Under the pieces are notes generated by a model. It did not search any database and was not told where the DNA came from. It worked only from the letters and a program-made list of their open reading frames with translations. 36,564 nucleotides of DNA from a virus, in the IMG/VR virus record IMGVR_UViG_3300030328_001285, positions 361 to 36,924 of that record. One strand, given 5' to 3'. This document shows positions 1-6,882 of the stretch, one piece after another. The number at the start of each line of letters is the position of its first letter. Position 1 is the first letter of the stretch. The position numbers and the translations under genes were made by a program.

Positions 1-410
1 TCAGATGGGATTTCTGCTGGAACTGCATTAGTCTGTATTACATTCCAGTCATCATCTCTCTCATGAGATAATGAATAGCACTCCCATGTATGATCTAATG
101 TGAAGATGTAAGCATACTCTTCACCACCATCAAAATAATCATCCACATTTAAGTCTAAACGTGGCTCTGTGTTCTCTCCACGTGCATTATAGTATAATAC
201 ATGAGGTTCACAATCATTTCTATCCCAATCTGTATCAGAATCACAGCATGAAATGTTCCCACCATCAATTAGCTCAGCAACCTTATCTCTTGTGTTAAAC
301 TTTGCCTTAAGAGTAACACCTAACCACTGTGGATAGCCATCCCAGTGATGATAGACTGATAAAATAGCACCATCAGCAAGTTGTAGTCCAATCCTTGATC
401 TTGTTGCCAT
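1..410 (-). CDS. Hypothetical protein, truncated at the left edge
   Basis: The start codon is at 410 and 136 codons are visible before the gene runs off the window. I do not recognise a catalytic family. The protein is acidic in its second half, with DSDTDWDRND near residue 56 and a DVDD-type stretch near residue 84, and is rich in Trp, Tyr and His (for example VYHHWDGYPQW near residues 19-29). It looks like a small soluble protein of the type conserved as 'hypothetical' in marine T4-like phages (from memory, not searched). There is no Shine-Dalgarno sequence directly before the ATG, only a T-rich run. Upstream lies the hairpin-rich spacer 411-656, which may govern its expression. Confidence 0.75.
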   Translation of the reverse strand, partial: MATRSRIGLQLADGAILSVYHHWDGYPQWLGVTLKAKFNTRDKVAELIDGGNISCCDSDTDWDRNDCEPHVLYYNARGENTEPRLDLNVDDYFDGGEEYAYIFTLDHTWECYSLSHERDDDWNVIQTNAVPAEIPS

Positions 411-650
411 TTAAAAAAGGGAATAAAAAACACGTGGGATGTTAGTTCTTTCTTCGGTTGCGAACCGAGAGGCACATCCATCTCCTCGTACAGGACTTAC
501 AGGACGTAATTTCTCAACTGAATTGAGACAACCATAGATCCTTGCCTAAATGGTGAGAGAAAACAAAACTGAGGGGACAGTTGCATTACCTTGACATCAT
601 GTGACTGCTTCTAAGTCAGTCTAGTCAGGAACCTCGTTTGTTTTCCCATG
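411..650 (-). ncRNA. Candidate structured RNA / 5' leader
   Basis: This 246-base spacer between two minus-strand genes folds unusually well. A 14-bp stem joins 559-574 to 632-645 (two single-base bulges). Inside it, 589-595 pairs with 624-629, and inside that 603-607 pairs with 617-621. Further on, 512-517 pairs with 523-528. 437-442 (GGATGT) pairs with 474-479 (ACATCC) around a perfect hairpin 454-459/463-468 (TCGGTT/AACCGA), followed on the minus strand by a T6 run. TACAGGAC is directly repeated at 489-496 and 498-505. Strand is assumed from the flanking genes and from a TATAAT box at 656-661. I could not match it to a known riboswitch, and a tRNA reading fails. It could be a stand-alone RNA or a leader of the gene starting at 410. 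Confidence 0.35.
442..477 (-). CDS. Possible 11-residue leader peptide (MCLSVRNRRKN)
   Basis: On the minus strand a strong GAGGAG Shine-Dalgarno (482-487) lies four bases before ATG 477-475, opening a very short frame that ends with TAA at 444-442. The frame spans the hairpin 454-468, so translation would melt it, as in attenuation-type leaders. The peptide is basic. An overlapping frame starting at 481 reads on into the next gene in another phase and is less plausible. No protein family can be assigned. Confidence 0.25.
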   Translation of the reverse strand: MCLSVRNRRKN

Positions 651-655
651 TGCTT

Positions 656-661
656 ATTATA
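656..661 (-). promoter_or_regulatory. TATAAT -10 box before the structured spacer
   Basis: An exact TATAAT on the minus strand overlaps the stop codon of the methyltransferase gene. Initiation about seven bases downstream (near 649) would start the transcript immediately before the 5' arm of the 14-bp stem at 645. No good -35 hexamer is present at 16-18 bp, so the call rests on the -10 box and its position only. Confidence 0.35.
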
Positions 662-1625
662 GTACATCCATCAATGGATTCCACTTCTCTTGTGACAGTT
701 CTTCAACTGCCTCCTTAGCAATCCTAATTGCGTCAGGATTCACGTCACATGTGATACAATTTCTATCTAGGTTCAAGGATGCTAGTGCAGTTGTGCCTGA
801 TCCACAAAACGGATCAAGTACCCAGCCATCAGGTGGACAAGAGGATTTAATGATTCTCTCAAGCAGTTTAAGGGGTTTCTGAGTAGGATATTTCCTCTTA
901 TTCTTCTCACTCCTTGATATGAAATACACATCATCCCAGAAGTTTTGAACTGGAACTCCCTTAGACTCATGTGAATAGATCTTTTTATAGAGCATATTCT
1001 TACCATAATGTAGTAAGTCCTGATCGTCTAGTGCTTTGAGTTTCTCTCTTGTTATTCTAAATCCATACTCAGGATTATATCCTTTATAATCAAACCTAGC
1101 ACATGGCCTACTCTTCTCTCCTGTAACTTTTGCTAGTGCATAGAAACCTACCTCATCCTTATTCTTAAAACTATTTGCTTCATAAATTGGATCTAGTGAT
1201 GTATATTCAACATCAAAGTAAGGGTTGCCCTTTTGAATTACCATGATAGAATCTACTATGTTTCCCCATCCATTCTTAATATTATTCTTAGGCCCTGATC
1301 TCTTCCATGATATATTTGTATAGAAATTCTTACGGATCTCATCAGTTACTTTAGATAATACTAGAGCATTACCAATGAAATTATTATGTAAGTACATCCA
1401 TCCATTCTTATTCAACTTATGATATGCCTGTATAATAATATTTGCATACCATATAATATAATCATCAAATGAATCCCATTGATCGGCAAATCCCTTCTCT
1501 TCTCCATCTTTCTCGACCATAGTGAAATCACGTTGCAATCCGAAAGGTGGATCCATGTATATTACATCAAAGTTCTTATCAATTTCATTAATTTTCTCGG
1601 CAGGTTTATCAAGTATCTCAATCAT
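657..1625 (-). CDS. DNA methyltransferase, beta-class (N6-adenine/N4-cytosine)
   Basis: This 322-residue protein has catalytic motif IV near the N-terminus (MDPPFG, residues 24-29) and the SAM-binding motif I near the C-terminus (DPFCGSGTT, 271-279). This permuted order defines the beta class of amino-methyltransferases. DPPF is more typical of N6-adenine than N4-cytosine enzymes, so adenine methylation is likelier. It would transfer a methyl group from SAM to phage or host DNA, for example to protect phage DNA or alter regulation. The start ATG (1625) overlaps the end of the apt gene by eight bases, and it is the last gene of the coupled operon halogenase-apt-methyltransferase. No restriction enzyme lies beside it. 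The target sequence cannot be read from the protein by eye. Confidence 0.88.
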   Translation of the reverse strand: MIEILDKPAEKINEIDKNFDVIYMDPPFGLQRDFTMVEKDGEEKGFADQWDSFDDYIIWYANIIIQAYHKLNKNGWMYLHNNFIGNALVLSKVTDEIRKNFYTNISWKRSGPKNNIKNGWGNIVDSIMVIQKGNPYFDVEYTSLDPIYEANSFKNKDEVGFYALAKVTGEKSRPCARFDYKGYNPEYGFRITREKLKALDDQDLLHYGKNMLYKKIYSHESKGVPVQNFWDDVYFISRSEKNKRKYPTQKPLKLLERIIKSSCPPDGWVLDPFCGSGTTALASLNLDRNCITCDVNPDAIRIAKEAVEELSQEKWNPLMDVL

Positions 1626-2154
1626 AAGTAATTAAAGATTTAATAGGTACATTCTTTTGAAGATTATCTCTTCCATTCAATCCATTCAATTCTATAATGA
1701 ATCCATACCCCATTATATCACCACCTGCTCTGTTTATCAAGTTAGTGGCCGCTCTCGCAGTCCCACCAGTAGCAAGTAAATCATCTAGTACTAATACTCT
1801 CGCTTGGTATGATACCACTCCCAATGCACCCATATCAAATACATTAGATTGTACCTCTAAGGTATCAGTACCATACTCTAACTCGTACTCTTCAGATTCT
1901 ATTTTTCCTGGTAATTTTCCCTTCTTTCTAATGGGTACAAACCCAATGTTTTTTATAGTTGCTAATGCAGTACCAACAATAAAACCACGTGATTCAATAC
2001 CTACGATAAGATCAGGCCTTACCTCATCACAAAACTCACCCAACTCCTTCATCACCTGAGCCCATCCTTCAGGGTTCTTTAGTAAAGGCATTACATCCTT
2101 AAAGTTTATCCCCTTCTTAGGAAAATCAGGGTATTCATCAATGTAGTGTTTCAT
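1618..2154 (-). CDS. apt: Adenine phosphoribosyltransferase
   Basis: This protein converts adenine and PRPP to AMP and pyrophosphate. At 178 residues it has the length of bacterial Apt and aligns by eye over most of it: DYP/GINFKDV near residues 8-21, VGIESRGF (51-58), VPIRKKGKLPG (73-83), EYGTD (93-97) and the PRPP-binding loop VLVLDDLLATGGTARAA (120-136). All the expected signature residues of the PRPP loop (DD and TGGT) are present, so it should be active. Its ATG lies inside the stop region of the halogenase-like gene (4-base overlap), which indicates translational coupling. In a phage it may recycle adenine from degraded host nucleic acid or from SAM/SAH breakdown. The second role fits its methyltransferase neighbour but is inference. 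Confidence 0.92.
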   Translation of the reverse strand: MKHYIDEYPDFPKKGINFKDVMPLLKNPEGWAQVMKELGEFCDEVRPDLIVGIESRGFIVGTALATIKNIGFVPIRKKGKLPGKIESEEYELEYGTDTLEVQSNVFDMGALGVVSYQARVLVLDDLLATGGTARAATNLINRAGGDIMGYGFIIELNGLNGRDNLQKNVPIKSLITYD

Positions 2155-3722
2155 CCAAGAGATCCTCCAGTTCCACGCATTTGTCTTTGGTCATCCAAAA
2201 TTTTATCCCTAGACTCACCATCAGTATCTAATATTCTTTCATCTAATGAAGGTTTATATTTCAATGCTTCAAGATGTGGCATTGCTTCTTTATTATCTTG
2301 TTTCATTCTCTGTAGTCTCTCAATTAATGCTCTTCTCCATGCTCTATTATCAAAGTATGTCTTGGCAGGAACATCATCCATTAATTGATGTAACCATATA
2401 GCCCAGTTATTACCACCAAAGAATCCATGTCTCAATACTTTATATGTTGGATAGGATGGATCTCTAATAGAATCCTCCATCATTTTTTGGAATCCACATT
2501 TCTTAAATGTCTTTCTTACATGATCCCAAAATGGACTCTGAATATGTGAGTAGTCATAGTGCATACTAACAAAATCTACCGCACTCTCATAGTCTTGCTC
2601 CATCTTCATATTATAATGTTTTATATCCATCCAATCATAACATCCACCTAATGCACAATCTTCTAATAGTTCTATTCCACCAATAATAAAAGCAATTCCA
2701 GTGCTTTCTAATGGTTCAATGAATCCAGCAGATAGGCCAATGTTAACTACATTACCTTCCCAACACTTATCAACTCTAACAGGATCCCAATGTATAGTTC
2801 TCAAATCTTCCTTCTTAATTCTACCATTCCAATGCTTAACAAGACTTTCCTTAGCATCATCTATTTCAGTAATATGTCTATTAAATACATGACCTGATCC
2901 TATTCTGCTAGTCAATGGTGTCTCCCATATCCATCCATGATCGGTTGCAGTTGCAGTTGTGTATGGATGTAACTCCTCTTCCTTATCAATGTACTCTACT
3001 CTTGTAGCTACAGCAGTATCTACAAATAATCTATCACTAAGATCAATGATCTTTCTATTTGGTGATAACAGTCTCTTAAATCCAGTACAATCAATGAATA
3101 AATCTGACTCAATCGTATCACCATTATCCAATTCTAATGATGTTATATCATCTCCTTCCCAATTTATATTATTAACAGTTGAATTGATGTATGTAAATCC
3201 TTCTGACTCCTTAATATGTCTCATTAAGAACTCAACATACTTACCACAATCTAATTGCTCAGAGTATCCTACAAGTTCCTTTATCTGTACTCTATTATCC
3301 TTCAGAGACGGATAAAAATATAATGTAGATGGATAATCAATATCAGGATTTGCAGTAAGTACATCACCAAATGGTATTGTAAATTCATGACCATCTGATG
3401 TTTTAGTATGAAAGTGGAAGTGGCCAAATGGGTGAAATATTGTTTTACCACCTTTACCCCAGTTAGGATAGAAGATACCACCCTTATAAGTAGCATCCAC
3501 TTCCTCCATCCACTCAGTAGGATCACTAAAACCACAATATTGCATAAACTTATTGAAGTTTAAAAGATTGGCTTCTCCTACTCCTATTCTCTCAGGTACT
3601 TCTTTATCAATTAAAGTTATACGTGCATGATGAAAAGCAGCTGCTCTTCTGACTAACCATGTAGCAGTCATCCAACCAGCTGTTCCACCACCAACTATAG
3701 TGATCTCTTTTACTTTTTTCAT
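2151..3722 (-). CDS. Flavin-dependent tryptophan-halogenase-like protein 1
   Basis: This 523-residue protein has the full length and layout of the Trp_halogenase family. The FAD-binding GGGTAGW is at residues 11-17. A lysine at 80 (ATYKGGIFYPNW) is at the place of the catalytic Lys79 of PrnA/RebH. DLFIDCTGF is at 207-215. GWIWETP (263-269) replaces the family's usual WxWxIP motif. EPLESTG (336-342) carries the conserved Glu-Ser pair (E339, S340). Halogenases of this fold use FADH2, O2 and halide to make hypohalous acid and chlorinate indoles or other aromatics. The substrate here is unknown and need not be tryptophan. It leads the coupled operon with apt and the methyltransferase, and a TATAAT box sits just upstream. 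A second, divergent copy is encoded at 14127-15671. Confidence 0.85.
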   Translation of the reverse strand: MKKVKEITIVGGGTAGWMTATWLVRRAAAFHHARITLIDKEVPERIGVGEANLLNFNKFMQYCGFSDPTEWMEEVDATYKGGIFYPNWGKGGKTIFHPFGHFHFHTKTSDGHEFTIPFGDVLTANPDIDYPSTLYFYPSLKDNRVQIKELVGYSEQLDCGKYVEFLMRHIKESEGFTYINSTVNNINWEGDDITSLELDNGDTIESDLFIDCTGFKRLLSPNRKIIDLSDRLFVDTAVATRVEYIDKEEELHPYTTATATDHGWIWETPLTSRIGSGHVFNRHITEIDDAKESLVKHWNGRIKKEDLRTIHWDPVRVDKCWEGNVVNIGLSAGFIEPLESTGIAFIIGGIELLEDCALGGCYDWMDIKHYNMKMEQDYESAVDFVSMHYDYSHIQSPFWDHVRKTFKKCGFQKMMEDSIRDPSYPTYKVLRHGFFGGNNWAIWLHQLMDDVPAKTYFDNRAWRRALIERLQRMKQDNKEAMPHLEALKYKPSLDERILDTDGESRDKILDDQRQMRGTGGSLG

Positions 3723-3738
3723 ACCAAAATCAATTTAT

Positions 3739-3744
3739 ATTATA
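3739..3744 (-). promoter_or_regulatory. TATAAT -10 box upstream of halogenase 1
   Basis: An exact TATAAT lies 16 bases before the ATG at 3722, with a weak -35 candidate (ATGACG, 16-bp spacer, 3761-3766) inside the end of the upstream gene. A TATAAATT overlaps it but is too near the ATG to be a useful late promoter. Confidence 0.4.
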
Positions 3745-3755
3745 CTTCCAGTTAT

Positions 3756-4022
3756 CTATTCGTCATACACTCTACATTCAAATGCGTCAGGATGATTATC
3801 ACAATAGACTTCTAAGTGCTTATCTTGATGTCTTGTGTGATAGTCATTAATAGCACCATCATTCTTGTCTACTTCTTCTCCTTTATGATATCCTTCATAG
3901 TTAGCATGTACATCTTTAAGATCAGCTTCACTATACTCTAACATACCATGATTAATATGCTCTTTATGATCCTTTGGATCCAGATACACTTCGTGTTCTA
4001 AATCGTGCTTAATTTCAGACAT
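3756..4022 (-). CDS. Small acidic His-rich hypothetical protein
   Basis: This 88-residue protein is very rich in Asp, Glu and His (for example EHINHGM, YHKGEEVDKND, YHTRHQDKH) and has two late cysteines (CDNHPDAFEC). No membrane segment is seen. The abundance of His and acidic residues suggests possible metal binding, but there is no recognisable fold. It overlaps the previous gene (start 4233) by eight bases, so the two are probably co-translated. Confidence 0.7.
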   Translation of the reverse strand: MSEIKHDLEHEVYLDPKDHKEHINHGMLEYSEADLKDVHANYEGYHKGEEVDKNDGAINDYHTRHQDKHLEVYCDNHPDAFECRVYDE

Positions 4023-4233
4023 CTAATAAGGCCTCTCTAAGTGGTTCCATTTTAAGGAATTGTTCGTTCATATTATAATATAATTTATAGTTCTCTGTCG
4101 TCAAATAGTATCCTTTTATGTCATTTCCATCACAATGCCAACCATAGGCACTAAGGCGTTCATCAACACCATCTATTCTTAACTTTTTACTACCTGTGAG
4201 ATAATCATGGTATCGCTCGTCTAAGTTAATCAT
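4015..4233 (-). CDS. Small hypothetical protein
   Basis: This 72-residue protein contains tyrosine-rich strands (YGWHCDGNDIKGYYLTTENY, about residues 30-49). I do not recognise it. It is the first gene after an intergenic gap with a TATAAT box, and its 3' end overlaps the start of the His-rich gene. Confidence 0.65.
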   Translation of the reverse strand: MINLDERYHDYLTGSKKLRIDGVDERLSAYGWHCDGNDIKGYYLTTENYKLYYNMNEQFLKMEPLREALLDV

Positions 4234-4256
4234 TGCTTTAAGAAGTATGTGTTGGT

Positions 4257-4262
4257 ATTATA
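4257..4262 (-). promoter_or_regulatory. TATAAT -10 box upstream of the 72-residue gene
   Basis: An exact TATAAT (context TATGTTATAATACC) is located 23 bases before ATG 4233 in an 86-base AT-rich spacer. No convincing -35 element is visible at standard spacing. Confidence 0.4.
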
Positions 4263-4319
4263 ACATAGTTATATATTCTTATCTATAAATTTTATGTTTG
4301 CTTTAGACTATCCATACAT

Positions 4320-4541
4320 TTAGTCATAAAAAGTACCAAAGAATCCACTATCACCTTCTTTACGATTTTCTATCTTCTCAATCAATTCAGTAGCATCAAT
4401 AAGATTATCTATATTAGAAAGCATATCTGCTATATGTTTTGAAACATATGATTTCTCACTTCTTGCAGAGAACGATAAAGCATTTCTTAGATTCTCTTGT
4501 GCTTCCTTCAGAGAAGTTTCAACTTGTTCGGATAGGGCCAT
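4320..4541 (-). CDS. Small helical hypothetical protein
   Basis: This 73-residue protein is predicted mostly alpha-helical from its Glu/Leu/Ala/Lys pattern (LKEAQENLRNALSFSARS, IADMLSNIDNLIDATELIEKIENR). The heptad-like spacing suggests a coiled coil. Similar short proteins are, from memory, frequent in cyanophages. Function unknown. Its start overlaps the end of the preceding gene by 23 bases, and it is third in a three-gene overlapping run behind the late-type promoter at 4849-4856. Confidence 0.7.
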   Translation of the reverse strand: MALSEQVETSLKEAQENLRNALSFSARSEKSYVSKHIADMLSNIDNLIDATELIEKIENRKEGDSGFFGTFYD

Positions 4542-4686
4542 CTTCTTTAACGATTTTCTGTATCATATCCTGAATCTCTTTAGAAGTCAAGTTATTTAAG
4601 AATGACCAATTAGGATCATCCTTATCCCACTCAACTGCAAATGATCCATCCTTATTCTGATTTATCTTGAGTGAGTCCTGAGTCAT
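4519..4686 (-). CDS. Small hypothetical protein (55 aa)
   Basis: This short frame of 55 residues reads MTQDSLKINQNKDGSFAVEW and then an Asp/Trp-rich stretch (DKDDPNWSFLNNLTSKEIQ). This pattern looks like a small protein widely seen in marine T4-like phages (recall only). It overlaps both neighbours: 35 bases with the upstream gene and 23 with the downstream one. Frame maintenance in such tight overlap supports it being real. Function unknown. Confidence 0.65.
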   Translation of the reverse strand: MTQDSLKINQNKDGSFAVEWDKDDPNWSFLNNLTSKEIQDMIQKIVKEDGPIRTS

Positions 4687-4819
4687 TTTTAGTTTGCTTT
4701 TTCAATTTTTTAAGTTGTTTCTTTATCATCTTAGCATAATACACTTCCCTTTCACTGTATAGTTCTGGGTGTTTCTTGGCTCGTTTAATAATAAGTTTTG
4801 CTGCTTTCTTGTCGTTCAT
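4652..4819 (-). CDS. Small basic helical protein (55 aa)
   Basis: This 55-residue, lysine-rich protein (AAKLIIKRAKKHPELYSEREV near the N-terminus, then a run of KKQLKKLKKQ) is probably one helix with a strongly basic face, so it could bind nucleic acid or an acidic partner. It is the first gene after a terminator (4867-4894) and a CATAAATA late-type promoter (4849-4856), and overlaps the next gene by 35 bases. Confidence 0.65.
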   Translation of the reverse strand: MNDKKAAKLIIKRAKKHPELYSEREVYYAKMIKKQLKKLKKQTKNDSGLTQDKSE

Positions 4820-4848
4820 TCCTTACATAGGCAAAATACATGAAAGGC

Positions 4849-4856
4849 TATTTATG
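4849..4856 (-). promoter_or_regulatory. T4-type late promoter CATAAATA
   Basis: On the minus strand CATAAATA, matching NATAAATA, the T4-like late consensus read by gp55-type sigma, lies 29 bases before ATG 4819. It follows directly after a terminator, the arrangement expected for a new transcription unit of three overlapping small genes. Confidence 0.55.
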
Positions 4857-4866
4857 CTACCAATAT

Positions 4867-4894
4867 AAAACCCCTCAACTGAAAAGTCAAGGGG
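4867..4894 (-). terminator. Rho-independent terminator
   Basis: On the minus strand CCCCTTGAC pairs with GTTGAGGGG (9 bp including two G-U pairs, 6-base loop) and is followed by TTTT. It would end transcripts from the gene at 4974-5132. The bases between it and that gene (4895-4973) hold nothing I can identify. Confidence 0.65.
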
Positions 4895-4973
4895 TGTGAT
4901 TATTGATTGAATTTACTTAAGGTGGATGTTGAAATTTGGTCATTTGTCTGTTAAAATTAAACGTGTACTCGTT

Positions 4974-5132
4974 TTAAATTAAAACCTCCTTACATATACG
5001 TTTACAAACATGTTGGTCGTCTTCACAGTCAATTAAGCACTCGTAGTATTCGGTGAGTAAATCATCTTGTGAATCTGCATATTCCATATGTTTTGATCCA
5101 GCGAGTTGATTAAATGAAATTAAGTTGTGCAT
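4974..5132 (-). CDS. Small acidic cysteine-containing protein (52 aa)
   Basis: This 52-residue frame starts at 5132 with an excellent Shine-Dalgarno GGAGG six bases upstream. The sequence carries acidic and cysteine residues in the second half (ECLIDCEDDQHVCKRICKEV), with four cysteines that could bind metal or form disulfides. I recall similar short proteins in cyanophages but cannot name a function. It is isolated, with its own leader and terminator (4867-4894). Confidence 0.7.
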   Translation of the reverse strand: MHNLISFNQLAGSKHMEYADSQDDLLTEYYECLIDCEDDQHVCKRICKEVLI

Positions 5133-5196
5133 GATTGCCTCCAATGAACTACAATAACAAAGAGATTCAGATCATCTTGTTATCCCTAATTCTACC

Positions 5197-5205
5197 ATTA
5201 TTTAG
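5197..5205 (-). promoter_or_regulatory. Possible late-type promoter CTAAATA(AT)
   Basis: The sequence CTAAATAAT on the minus strand lies about 65 bases before ATG 5132. It is a one-base variant of the late consensus and occurs again before the giant fibre gene (27157-27163). The flanking 5205-5240 has two short inverted repeats (TGTAT/ATACA). Evidence is weak. Confidence 0.3.
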
Positions 5206-5255
5206 ACAAATTGTGTCTGTATTCGCTGATACAATTTAACAAAAATTTATGCCTA

Positions 5256-5429
5256 TTAGTTAATCTTATATGGACGTAATAAAGAGTCTCTCAAATATCT
5301 GGCCTGTAAGTTCTTCTCACACAATTTGTTCATCCATACTCTTTCTTCTAATAATACTTCAGGTGCATCATCTGTAATCATACGACAACAGATATCAGTA
5401 AGTTCTAGTCTGTACTTAGTGCTTAACAT
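5256..5429 (-). CDS. Small helical hypothetical protein (57 aa)
   Basis: I take the ATG at 5429 as start (MLSTKYRLELTDICCRM); the frame continues to a TTG at 5438, which is less likely. The protein is helical and contains ICCRM and the segment VWMNKLCEKNLQARYLRDSL (about 31-50). Its ATG lies two bases after the previous stop. Comparable small proteins recur in cyanophages (recall). Function unknown. Confidence 0.68.
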   Translation of the reverse strand: MLSTKYRLELTDICCRMITDDAPEVLLEERVWMNKLCEKNLQARYLRDSLLRPYKIN

Positions 5430-5431
5430 AG

Positions 5432-5626
5432 TTACCAATCAGGATAGTGTGAAATGTTTTTAATGTATTGATAGATTAAATCCCACCCAAATACATAATT
5501 GTCACCATTCTCATCTTGTAGATAAAATGGTATGTTAGGATGTAATCTCTTGGCTCTGTAATAATGATTAATTACATGACAGTCATCATCAATACGTCTT
5601 TCCTCTTCTAGTTCTTCTTCAGTCAT
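5432..5626 (-). CDS. Small hypothetical protein (64 aa)
   Basis: This 64-residue protein starts with an acidic patch (MTEEELEEERRIDDD) and then has an aromatic-rich second half (YYRAKRLHPNIPFYLQDENG). Its ATG is preceded by AGGAGG and overlaps the previous stop by four bases. No domain recognised. Confidence 0.7.
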   Translation of the reverse strand: MTEEELEEERRIDDDCHVINHYYRAKRLHPNIPFYLQDENGDNYVFGWDLIYQYIKNISHYPDW

Positions 5627-5991
5627 TTAATCCTCCTTGGTACTTGAATTGTCCATGAAGATGATACTAAATCAACCATCTCAAACTGTTTCTTATTCTT
5701 GTCTATCTGATTCAAATATGCTTCACGACCAGGCTCAGGTTGAATCTCACCATAATGATTCTCTTTGATACCCAAGTATTCTAAGACAGCATCATCAACC
5801 ATAGTGTAAAGAGTATCCCATGTTAATGTATCTCTTAACTGAGTAGCAATCTTATCAATGTCTCCTCCATCTAAGTATTCACCCTTAGATATTTTCTCTG
5901 AATAATCATCATATTGAGAGATAAGTTTTGCTCTAATCTCTACCAACTCATTAAGGTTGATAGTGATCTTTACATCATCATAAATGGCCAT
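5623..5991 (-). CDS. Hypothetical protein (122 aa)
   Basis: This soluble, acidic, mixed helical protein contains a helical middle (IAVTQL/DTLTWDTLYTMVDDAVLEYLGI region, about 47-75) and a basic end (VPRRIK). I do not recognise it. It starts two bases after the stop of the preceding gene and overlaps the next by four bases, so it belongs to the co-translated string 6882-5256. Confidence 0.7.
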   Translation of the reverse strand: MAIYDDVKITINLNELVEIRAKLISQYDDYSEKISKGEYLDGGDIDKIATQLRDTLTWDTLYTMVDDAVLEYLGIKENHYGEIQPEPGREAYLNQIDKNKKQFEMVDLVSSSWTIQVPRRIK

Positions 5992-5993
5992 AA

Positions 5994-6305
5994 TTAATAC
6001 TCTCTCTTGTCTGCATAATAATCACCCAATGCTCCACTCATTAGAGTTTCACTTATCTCACCAGCTGGGGTGGTAATGGTAGGTTCCACATGGTCATTCT
6101 TCTTACCAAATGGTATTTTGGTTACTGGAGCATGTGGATTCTCCATCTCTCTAACCATCTTAATTACCTGATCTCTTATTTCCATCAACTCATGATAACA
6201 TTCTTGATTATGAGAACATCCTCTCAATCTATCATCAGGTTTATGTAAAGACTCCAACATAAGAGTCCTACCTCTATCCCACTTGTCTTGTTTAGTTTCG
6301 CTCAT
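5994..6305 (-). CDS. Hypothetical protein (103 aa)
   Basis: The protein is charged, with a CSHNQEC motif near residue 30 followed by a helix (YHELMEIRDQVIKMVREMEN) and a low-complexity C-terminal half (PTITTPAGEISETLMSGA). The two cysteines and nearby histidines might bind a metal, but no known finger fits. It has an ATGA overlap with the upstream gene. Function unknown. Confidence 0.68.
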   Translation of the reverse strand: MSETKQDKWDRGRTLMLESLHKPDDRLRGCSHNQECYHELMEIRDQVIKMVREMENPHAPVTKIPFGKKNDHVEPTITTPAGEISETLMSGALGDYYADKREY

Positions 6306-6682
6306 TTGTGTGCCTCCTCGGATCCACCTACTGAATCAAAATCATGGATACTTTCAGATCCACCTACTGCAAATGGATTATAGTTTGCTGTTGCAATTCG
6401 ATACATTTTTTCGTGCATTGTAATGTCCTCCTCTTCAGGATCAGGTGGTTCATACTCAGAAGGTGCATTATCTTCCCATGACTTATCTGTAGCTACAGGC
6501 ATAGAATCATGAGGATGGGGTTTATGATCCACAAACCAATCATTAGGATCTACTCCTAGATCATTTGTATTCTTAGGCACTTCTTTTTCTTTAGTGAGAT
6601 TTTCTATTATAAAATCCTCACCCCTATGAGAACCAACAAAAATATTCTTAATGTTGTTTCGGAAGGAATCTAATAGACTCAT
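6302..6682 (-). CDS. Hypothetical acidic protein (126 aa)
   Basis: I start it at ATG 6682 (MSLLDSFRNNIKNIF), which forms an ATGA overlap with the preceding stop; an in-frame upstream ATG at 6721 would lie inside the previous gene. The protein is strongly acidic and proline-rich in its middle (YEPPDPEEEDITMHEKMYRIA), suggesting disorder, and ends with a repeated VGGSE pattern (AVGGSESIHDFDSVGGSEEAHK). Function unknown. Confidence 0.68.
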   Translation of the reverse strand: MSLLDSFRNNIKNIFVGSHRGEDFIIENLTKEKEVPKNTNDLGVDPNDWFVDHKPHPHDSMPVATDKSWEDNAPSEYEPPDPEEEDITMHEKMYRIATANYNPFAVGGSESIHDFDSVGGSEEAHK

Positions 6683-6882
6683 TTCTTTTTTAATTCTTTT
6701 TTTATGTAGGTTAAAGCACAATCATAGTTCCTAGATGTGTGGAGCCATTCACCATTATGAATGATAGCAAATTTCCTACTACCCATACATGGAATAGCGG
6801 CCCACATACCATCCTTAGTAACATACCCCTGCTTATTCTTTATCGCATCCTTATAGAATGTTTGATAATTAGAATTTCGCAT
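6679..6882 (-). CDS. Small hypothetical protein (67 aa)
   Basis: This 67-residue basic protein has a beta-rich middle (DGMWAAIPCMGSRKFAIIHNG) and a lysine-rich end (YIKKELKKK). Its start overlaps the end of the 46-residue gene upstream by 14 bases. No family recognised. Confidence 0.68.
   Translation of the reverse strand: MRNSNYQTFYKDAIKNKQGYVTKDGMWAAIPCMGSRKFAIIHNGEWLHTSRNYDCALTYIKKELKKK

Noticed and set aside
596-632. tRNA-like arm (TGACT ... AGTCA with a 7-base loop) in the structured spacer
   Set aside because: The loop lacks U33, no T-arm with the TTCRANY loop lies downstream, and no acceptor stem pairs. The local hairpin is better explained by the nested stems of the whole spacer.
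3302-3535. Alternative minus-strand frame inside halogenase 1
   Set aside because: It lies wholly inside a conserved domain of the real gene and has no initiation signal.
4895-4973. Possible small gene between the terminator and the 52-residue gene
   Set aside because: No frame longer than a few codons with a start signal was found on either strand.
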